A DNA stretch of 64,000 nt from Notospermus geniculatus (Eukaryota; Nemertea; Pilidiophora; Heteronemertea; Lineidae): assembly GCA_002633025.1 (NCBI GenBank), contig NMRB01000659.1:98285-162284 (forward strand), given 5' to 3'. Each line of letters begins with the position of its first letter. Position 1 is the stretch's first letter. The position numbers and the translations under genes were made by a program. Positions 57,867 through 64,000 of this stretch are shown piece by piece. A model generated the notes under the pieces. The model was not told the origin of the DNA. It did no database searches and saw only the letters and a list, made by a program, of their open reading frames with translations.

Positions 57867-58605
57867 NNNNNNNNNNNNNNNNNNNNNNNNNNNNNNNNNN
57901 NNNNNNNNNNNNNNNNNNNNNNNNNNNNNNNNNNNNNNNNNNNNNNNNNNNNNNNNNNNNNNNNNNNNNNNNNNNNNNNNNNNNNNNNNNNNNNNNNNNN
58001 NNNNNNNNNNNNNNNNNNNNNNNNNNNNNNNNNNNNNNNNNNNNNNNNNNNNNNNNNNNNNNNNNNNNNNNNNNNNNNNNNNNNNNNNNNNNNNNNNNNN
58101 NNNNNNNNNNNNNNNNNNNNNNNNNNNNNNNNNNNNNNNNNNNNNNNNNNNNNNNNNNNNNNNNNNNNNNNNNNNNNNNNNNNNNNNNNNNNNNNNNNNN
58201 NNNNNNNNNNNNNNNNNNNNNNNNNNNNNNNNNNNNNNNNNNNNNNNNNNNNNNNNNNNNNNNNNNNNNNNNNNNNNNNNNNNNNNNNNNNNNNNNNNNN
58301 NNNNNNNNNNNNNNNNNNNNNNNNNNNNNNNNNNNNNNNNNNNNNNNNNNNNNNNNNNNNNNNNNNNNNNNNNNNNNNNNNNNNNNNNNNNNNNNNNNNN
58401 NNNNNNNNNNNNNNNNNNNNNNNNNNNNNNNNNNNNNNNNNNNNNNNNNNNNNNNNNNNNNNNNNNNNNNNNNNNNNNNNNNNNNNNNNNNNNNNNNNNN
58501 NNNNNNNNNNNNNNNNNNNNNNNNNNNNNNNNNNNNNNNNNNNNNNNNNNNNNNNNNNNNNNNNNNNNNNNNNNNNNNNNNNNNNNNNNNNNNNNNNNNN
58601 NNNNN
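57867..58605. other. Assembly gap (739 N)
   Basis: Unknown sequence upstream of the first visible PARG exon. The exon(s) for the start of the PARG catalytic region are expected here. The right edge is a run of C followed by CTCTGGATCC, a dispersed repeat. Confidence 1.
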
Positions 58606-59267
58606 TTCCCCCCCCCCCCCCCCTCTGGATCCGTGCCTGATGAGAGTTGCAAGTTCAAGAGAGGACACACAACGTAATCTCAGTGTGACATTTTTGGTGT
58701 GACTCAATAATCTGAATTGTGATGTTGTGTCTGTTACCAGAATCATACTATTCTGGAAATAACTGGGCAAAAACTGGTCTTGTTGAATGTATAAAGTTGA
58801 AGTTGTAGGCCTAGAGGTTTCTCTCAGACTTCCTCTTCCATAAAAGTAGACAAAAGCATGATATCAAATGAACAGTTCCTGGCGCTGAGGAATGGTGTGA
58901 GTGGCAGAACTTAAGAACTTCATCTCTACTCTATGTCTAGGGCTAGGCCTACTGACTGTTCCAAGGATAGGCCTACTCTCTCTTTTCTGCATGCTCATCA
59001 ACATGAATTGTTGGCAGAACACACGAAGGTGAGCAGCCAAAAATGGACCTCTAGTCTGATCACACGTCTGATGACTGACTTCAAGTTCAATTGCAACGTC
59101 TGTGGTCTCAGCTTAGAAAGAACAGTTCATGGATGAGTTAGGCCTATTCGGGCCTAGTTAGGCCTAGGGGGCCTACCATAGGCCTAAGGCTAATCATCAC
59201 GCTTCACGGTGTAGGCTTAAATCAGCCTCTCTCCCTTGGCTTGGCCACTCTCTCTCAGCAGCTCAGG

Positions 59268-59378
59268 ACCCATGTTCCCGAAGCCGTCGTAAGGTTAACA
59301 ATGTCGTTACGCTATGCATTTTACCAGTTTTAACGACATCGTTAACCTAGCGAAAGCTTCGGGAACATGGGCCCTGAT
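59268..59378. mobile_element. GGGCC-ended foldback element
   Basis: CCCATGTTCCCGAAGCCGTC and its near complement ending CTTCGGGAACATGGGCCC form the arms around ACGACATCGTTAAC. A CAG/TGA-rich low-complexity stretch (59380-59540) follows. Confidence 0.8.
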
Positions 59379-59748
59379 CAGCAGCAGGCAGCTGAGGCAG
59401 CAGCAGCAAGCTAGCACTGCCACTAGGCCTAGTTCATGTAGGCCTAGTAGCAGCACTGCCACTGCAGCATGATGATGATGATGATGATGATGAGCAGCTA
59501 GCAGCACAGCACACACACCAGACCAGCAGCAGCAGCTCAGCTGAGAATGAGATGCAGTCCAGCAGAGCATGCAGCACCACCCCACCCCACAATCTGGGCC
59601 CTCCCAGCAATATCACGCGAACGATTTCCTAAATAGCAGTGACACCACAATAAACATGTAGAGGACAATGTTTTGCAAATGGAATAATGGGAATTCAGAG
59701 AGAAATGACGGAGAAATTTGAAGAAATGCAGAGATTTTTCACACAAAC

Positions 59749-59766
59749 CTGTCCACCGTCAGCCAT
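59749..59766 (-). CDS. Possible first coding exon of PARG (MADGGQ)
   Basis: ATG at 59766 opens six codons, MADGGQ, followed by a GTTTGT donor at phase 0. It is the only good start-exon candidate upstream of the PARG exons on this strand, and a copy of the CAGTTCAAATTTCGCGCTAG repeat lies 100 bp upstream. Connection to PARG would need exons hidden in the gap; this is inference. Confidence 0.35.
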
Positions 59767-60165
59767 GTTGTTTAGATTCGACTTCGGTAAATTCCGACCA
59801 ATACCGATCATAGCCGAATAGGTAATGACTGATGTCTCGTCCATGTGGCTGTACGTGAATAAAGGACCAGTCTAGCGCGAAATTTGAACTGCCACTGACG
59901 CGGGTCTGCGTCTGTCAGGCTGGGTGAAAAAAGTGTGAAATCTTGTCGTGGTCTAGAGTTTGTAGATAAAATGAATTTGAAAAAGAGCACAAGCGATCAT
60001 TTTATGATAATGATTCTTCGTGAGCATATCATAGCGACCCAAAAAGCAATCTAATTTTTTGTTGGGGGTCTTAATTTTGGGAACAAATTTTCACGAAAAT
60101 CTTAGTCGGATGCACACTTCTTCGGGGTGTTGTTACTGAAATATTGTATCCGCATCCTTCACTGT

Positions 60166-60306
60166 CCTGGGCCCAGTTTCACAAAGAATCTTAAGTCTAA
60201 GAAAAAACTTAAGTCTGAATTGAAGTCATCTGATTTGCTGCAACCTGGTCACATGATGACTTAAGTCAAACTTTAGACTTAAGATTCTTTGTGAAACTGG
60301 GCCCTG
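60166..60306. mobile_element. GGGCC-ended foldback element
   Basis: GGGCCCAGTTTCACAAAGAA and TTCTTTGTGAAACTGGGCCC are exact reverse complements; the arms continue with TCTTAAGTCTAA. A diverged relative lies at 39108-39250 in C5orf34 intron 3. Confidence 0.9.
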
Positions 60307-60888
60307 ATTTAAGCCTATAGGCCAAATATAGGCCTACCACATGTTAGAATTTGGCTTGTCTCAGTGGTCCAGGAATTCTTCTGTTGGACTATCCACCTGG
60401 TAATGAAATTTTCAGTATTGCCTAACAGCAAAAATAGATTGCGAGCGGTCTATTTTTGCTAACAGTGTATATAGGTGGCGCCCGATTATCTTTCTCACTG
60501 CCCATTTGGAAAACATGAAGACTTCAGGAGACTGGGAGTAGGCTATCCTTCAGCAGATACCGCATAAGCGGCAATCAGTGAGTCAACTGAACAGACGTCC
60601 GTCGACCGATCGTTTTTTAAAACATTTTTTATTTGAAAAACCAGATTCATGTAGAGAGCTAATGGGTTTTTAATTGAATCATCCTCCCGTAACTCATTAC
60701 TTTTTATCTCTGAAATGACAGGTGTAAACAATGAGTAATTCAGGACCCGTGAAATGTAGAAAATCGATTGATAGTGTACTGGTATTCTTGGCGTCAGATA
60801 CGATTTTAAGTGGTCTCACAGCACTGAATATTACAGCACCGTGTGTTCGGGGATGCCATCGTCTCTGAGGTGCTGGTGCTGTTGATTT

Positions 60889-61589
60889 TTAAAGGGCCAC
60901 TGTACTCCTTCCCTATCCCGCGCTAAACATACCCGCGTTAAGGGAGACCTCTATTGACAATGTTGTGAAATTAATGCTTATCAACCTCGCCCTCATTCGG
61001 AACTTCCGAAGGCAACTGCTCGGCAATTTCCGTAGACACTCGCATTTCCCCTCGGACAATTCCAAGGCAGCCATCTTGACCGCGCAACGATTTCAATGCG
61101 TTTCTGGTGGTTTGGATGCGGTTGCCTCATCACACCCTGCGCATGAACGAACTAGATCGCACAAAAACGTTATTGATCAATAATTGGCAGATTCGGTGAG
61201 ATATCGGTACGTTTATATATAATATGCCTCAACTTATCGAGCAAGTAGGGTTGAACATCTTAACGGGCCAAAATTCGGCGAAAATAGTCCCACGGCGGTC
61301 AGGTGGGTTTGATGATAAACAATATGGCTGCCTTGGACTTGTGTCCGAGGTGAAATGCGCCGCCGAGTGGATAGATAAGCAGTTCGCCTCAGGTCGTTCC
61401 GAATGCCTCGCCCTGTGTTGAGTAATTCTCGTTCCTGCGGTATCCACGGATGCATTGCATTGTAATCACACATTCTCCAACACTGGGGCGAAAGGCAAAA
61501 CTACAGTATTGGAGAATGATGCAATCACCACCGGTGGCGCGGCCGACTTTAGCTGTCGACAAAAAGTGGAAATATCGTGGGCCTTTTAA
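60889..61589. mobile_element. TTAAAGGGCCAC-ended element, long form
   Basis: It has the same ends and outer parts as 41057-41304 and 49520-49779, but carries about 380-430 bp of extra sequence in the middle (about 61010-61440). That insert has no transposase-like frame. It is either the fuller ancestor or a copy with a later insertion. Confidence 0.8.
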
Positions 61590-61891
61590 AGCAGACCAAG
61601 ATGGACACGCTGTGCTTTATCATGGCCTGGGAACCATAAACCTAATTCATTTTGATTAATTTTTGCAGTAGCAAGATGCTTGTAGACTGGTACTCGGTCC
61701 TAACTACACGTATTTTACATCGGACTTTTTTTACATAACCAAGCCACGTCCGATTGCAGCGCCCAAGTTGTTAAGATCAGTACTAGCCCAGGTGCTTGCT
61801 GACGGTGCGACGCCTCATGCCCTTGGAGCCAGTCAGCTTCCTATCCGACTGCACGTGCTCCCCTGCGGCGAATCTGCAGACCACGGTACGC

Positions 61892-62228
61892 TACACTGTT
61901 AGAAATAACAGAAGATTTTACAGAAAATCTGTGCAGCAGAGTCCCCAGGACGGTTCTGTAAAATTACAGACCTGATCTGTAAAATTACAAACTTAAATAA
62001 ATGTCAACAGAGATTTGACTGGAGGCTGACCAAATTATATTTTCATACTGCCCTCAGAAGGCATCATTATTGGATGTCCAATGGAGTCCAACCAATACAG
62101 GAAAACATGAATCATACCATTAAAAAATTATGTAAATTTACAGAAAGTGCTGGGGACTCTGCTGCAGGGAATTTCTGTAAAATTACTGCAGAATTACTAC
62201 TGTAAATTTAATAATTTCTAACAGTGTA
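61892..62228. mobile_element. TA-flanked MITE (CACTGTTAGAAAT ends)
   Basis: TACACTGTTAGAAAT and ATTTCTAACAGTGTA are exact inverted ends with TA at each border, as for Tc1/mariner-type elements. The interior repeats TCTGTAAAATTAC. A truncated reversed relative lies at 29794-30067, ending just before exon 3 of deaminase copy B. Confidence 0.85.
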
Positions 62229-62569
62229 GGCTTCAAAAAGAAAAAGTCCACCACAATCCATTGTTTCATCCGCATTTTTAATCAATCCAGTATAAAAACA
62301 ATCATAGCATAGCACAATACACCGTTACTGCAAGTAATATTTTATTCAGGAATATTGGCGAGTGGTGCACCCCTAACCTGTACATAATAAAAAACCTCGT
62401 ACGGTACACAACCTAAATTTTTCCAAATAGGTAACTCTATATGCGCAAACTTTCAGTTAATGCAAATAACAGCAACTGTTTCGAAGTCGATTCGTCTATG
62501 TATTGTCAGGCAACTTGGCAGGCAGGAGTAAAACTTTCCACGTATAAACTGAATTAATGATCTTGACAC

Positions 62570-62976
62570 ATGACGGTTTAAACTCCCTACGCAGTTTTGT
62601 ACCGCGCCCCCTTCGGTTTACCCGCTCTCCACAACTGCTTCACTTCGTAGAAATTCACCGCGTTTGGTCAATAGATGGCGTCAGGGCCTCGCGCGAGTTT
62701 TACAGCCTATCCGCACGCTGCTTTCAGAAACTCTTTGGCCCGTTGGCAACGGATGTTCTTGTGCTACCATGGCTTCTAGATCACATGATCCGCTCACCCA
62801 ATGAAAACGTGTCTTAGGCCCAGCTTGGGTACGGGTTGCTCGGCGCTCTCATTGGTCGATTCTCTCAGCGCCATCTGTTGACCAAATGCAGAAAATTTTA
62901 CGAAGTGAAGCAGAGAGCGGGTAAACCGAAAGGGCGTGGTACACAACTGCGTGGGGAGTTTAATGACGGTTTATCA
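62570..62976. mobile_element. Foldback element with about 70-bp arms
   Basis: AAACTCCCTACGCAGTTTTG and CAACTGCGTGGGGAGTTT start the arms, which go on through CCCTTCGGTTTACCCGCTCT and GAAGTGAAGC. Non-coding interior. Confidence 0.8.
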
Positions 62977-63144
62977 CTGAGGCGGATGATAACGATCGTC
63001 CTTTGAAGTTTTGCCATGCCCACCGGTCAAAGATATGGTGATCACCTTAATCCCAAGAAAATAAAGAGTTTGGCACAAAACAACCTTAAATAATCACAAT
63101 GGTAAACAGACATTTGTGGCGAAAGAGCCCCAGAGAACAGGAAA

Positions 63145-64000
63145 TTAAAAACGAAGGCCGATCAGAAATGGGTCAGTGGTGTTGTCATTTGGATTCTTCT
63201 CCATGTCCTGCGACCAGTCCGTGTTGACACGAGTAATGAGCTGTGTTACAGATTGTTTTGCTTTGTCGAGGGCACACTCAATCAGCAGTACACCAGGCGA
63301 CATCGCAAGCTGTCTACTCGCCACCGATCTTCTCCCCAGCCACTGCAGACTCGGCGATATCGGTTTTGGTATTGCCTGACAGTGAGCGAAAATCGCTGGC
63401 GAGAAGATTCCACGCATCGCTGTCAGTGCACATTTGGCGTCAACAGCCGATTTTGCTCGCTGGCGATCAGATCGCTTGCGATATCGCCTGGTAATAGTGC
63501 TGCTGGCTTTCCAGATATATCACGACTTTTGTCCCCGACTTTGTGGTGGGGCTTAGTTCAGCTGGATGGGGTGTTGAGTCCACTGCTCACCTCCGACACC
63601 CCCGGCAGCTCAGACACCACATCCCCCTTCATCATCGCCAAAACATTCTGATTCTGCGAGCAAAAGTTTTCAAAATCAAAGTCAATAATCGATTCATTTT
63701 CACCGAAAGATGATCCACTACTGTCTACAGTCACTTCATTTTCGCCGGCAACGTTCATTTTGTCCATCCCGTTGACGGCCTCTTCGCTGAGTCCATTCGC
63801 TTTCGATTCACCGCCATTCTCTCCGGCCCCATCCGGAGACTTTTCTTTTTCAATACTATCCAAAGACCCCTGGTCACCTAGGGATGGGACTTCTTCCGTA
63901 TCCTGACCTTGGGACATCGCCTTCTCGGCATCAACTGCACTTTGAGTCCTCGCTTTCACGGTCACCAACTGCTTAGAAGTACTCGGTATCGCCTGATCAC
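63145..64000 (-). CDS. Unidentified gene, last two exons, cut by window end
   Basis: An exon from the window end (64000) to 63591 is open in one frame (DQAIPSTSKQLVTVKART...) and closes with a good donor, GAG|GTGAGC, at phase 0. The predicted last exon, 63240-63145, starts after an ACACAG acceptor in the same phase and ends NPNDNTTDPFLIGLRF plus a stop. The visible protein is acidic and probably disordered, rich in Glu, Ser and Gly, with one aromatic-acidic stretch (SIIDFDFENFCSQNQNVLAM). I do not recognise the family. The last-exon join is less sure because its acceptor has a poor pyrimidine tract. Confidence 0.5.
63288..63495. mobile_element. MITE with ACCAGGCGAYATCGCAAGC ends
   Basis: ACCAGGCGACATCGCAAGC at the left and GCTTGCGATATCGCCTGGT at the right differ at one base. 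The element lies in the intron between the two exons of the unidentified right-edge gene and ends about 48 bp upstream of its acceptor. Confidence 0.85.

Noticed and set aside
58933-59136. Plus-strand 67-codon frame
   Set aside because: No homology, no splice context, opposite to the PARG gene, and close to low-complexity sequence.

Overview
The window is animal nuclear DNA from a draft assembly. It carries split genes with GT-AG introns, three runs of N (22934-23652, 39375-39636, 57867-58605) and dense short transposons. The protein relatives are all metazoan. The very common TAGGCCTA-type words and the short, repeat-packed introns suggest an echinoderm or other ambulacrarian; this is inference from composition, not proof.

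Left part (1-17.1 kb): 5 kb of repeats is followed by a head-to-head pair. CMC4 (a twin-CX9C mitochondrial protein, 2 exons, minus strand, 5429-6114) and EFHC2 (three DM10 domains plus an EF-hand-like C-terminus, 10 exons, plus strand, 6618-15853) are separated by about 500 bp. Both can be assembled completely, with every intron phase agreeing.

Middle (17.1-35.3 kb): a block duplicated in tandem carries three copies of a five-exon gene of the deoxycytidylate (dCMP) deaminase family, all on the minus strand. Copies A (165 aa) and B (175 aa) are intact. Copy C shows exons 1-3 and then runs into an assembly gap. Both complete copies have lost the catalytic HAE and PCxxC zinc motif in the same way (CEAH, PT[T]KEC), so they look like retained pseudoenzymes.

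36-46 kb: the C5orf34 homologue (11 exons, plus strand, 38067-44317, 624 aa) is complete. A truncated duplicate of its first two exons lies just upstream. A near-perfect palindrome with 370-bp arms lies at 35.45-36.2 kb.

Right part (49.2-64 kb, minus strand): a poly(ADP-ribose) glycohydrolase (PARG) gene with its whole visible catalytic domain. Between two catalytic exons lies a 2.9-kb open exon encoding about 957 residues. These contain about ten similar amphipathic segments of the kind that bind protein kinase A regulatory subunits, and many RRxS-type sites. A strong splice donor only 17 nt into that exon would make it a phase-correct microexon, so a switch between a compact PARG and a long PARG/AKAP-like isoform is the most interesting prediction here. 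An unidentified gene, cut by the window end, starts to its right.

Throughout, introns and intergenic DNA are filled with foldback elements: MITEs with TTAA or TA ends, GGGCC-ended hairpins, tRNA-derived SINEs and minisatellites. They explain most of the non-coding sequence and most spurious small open frames.
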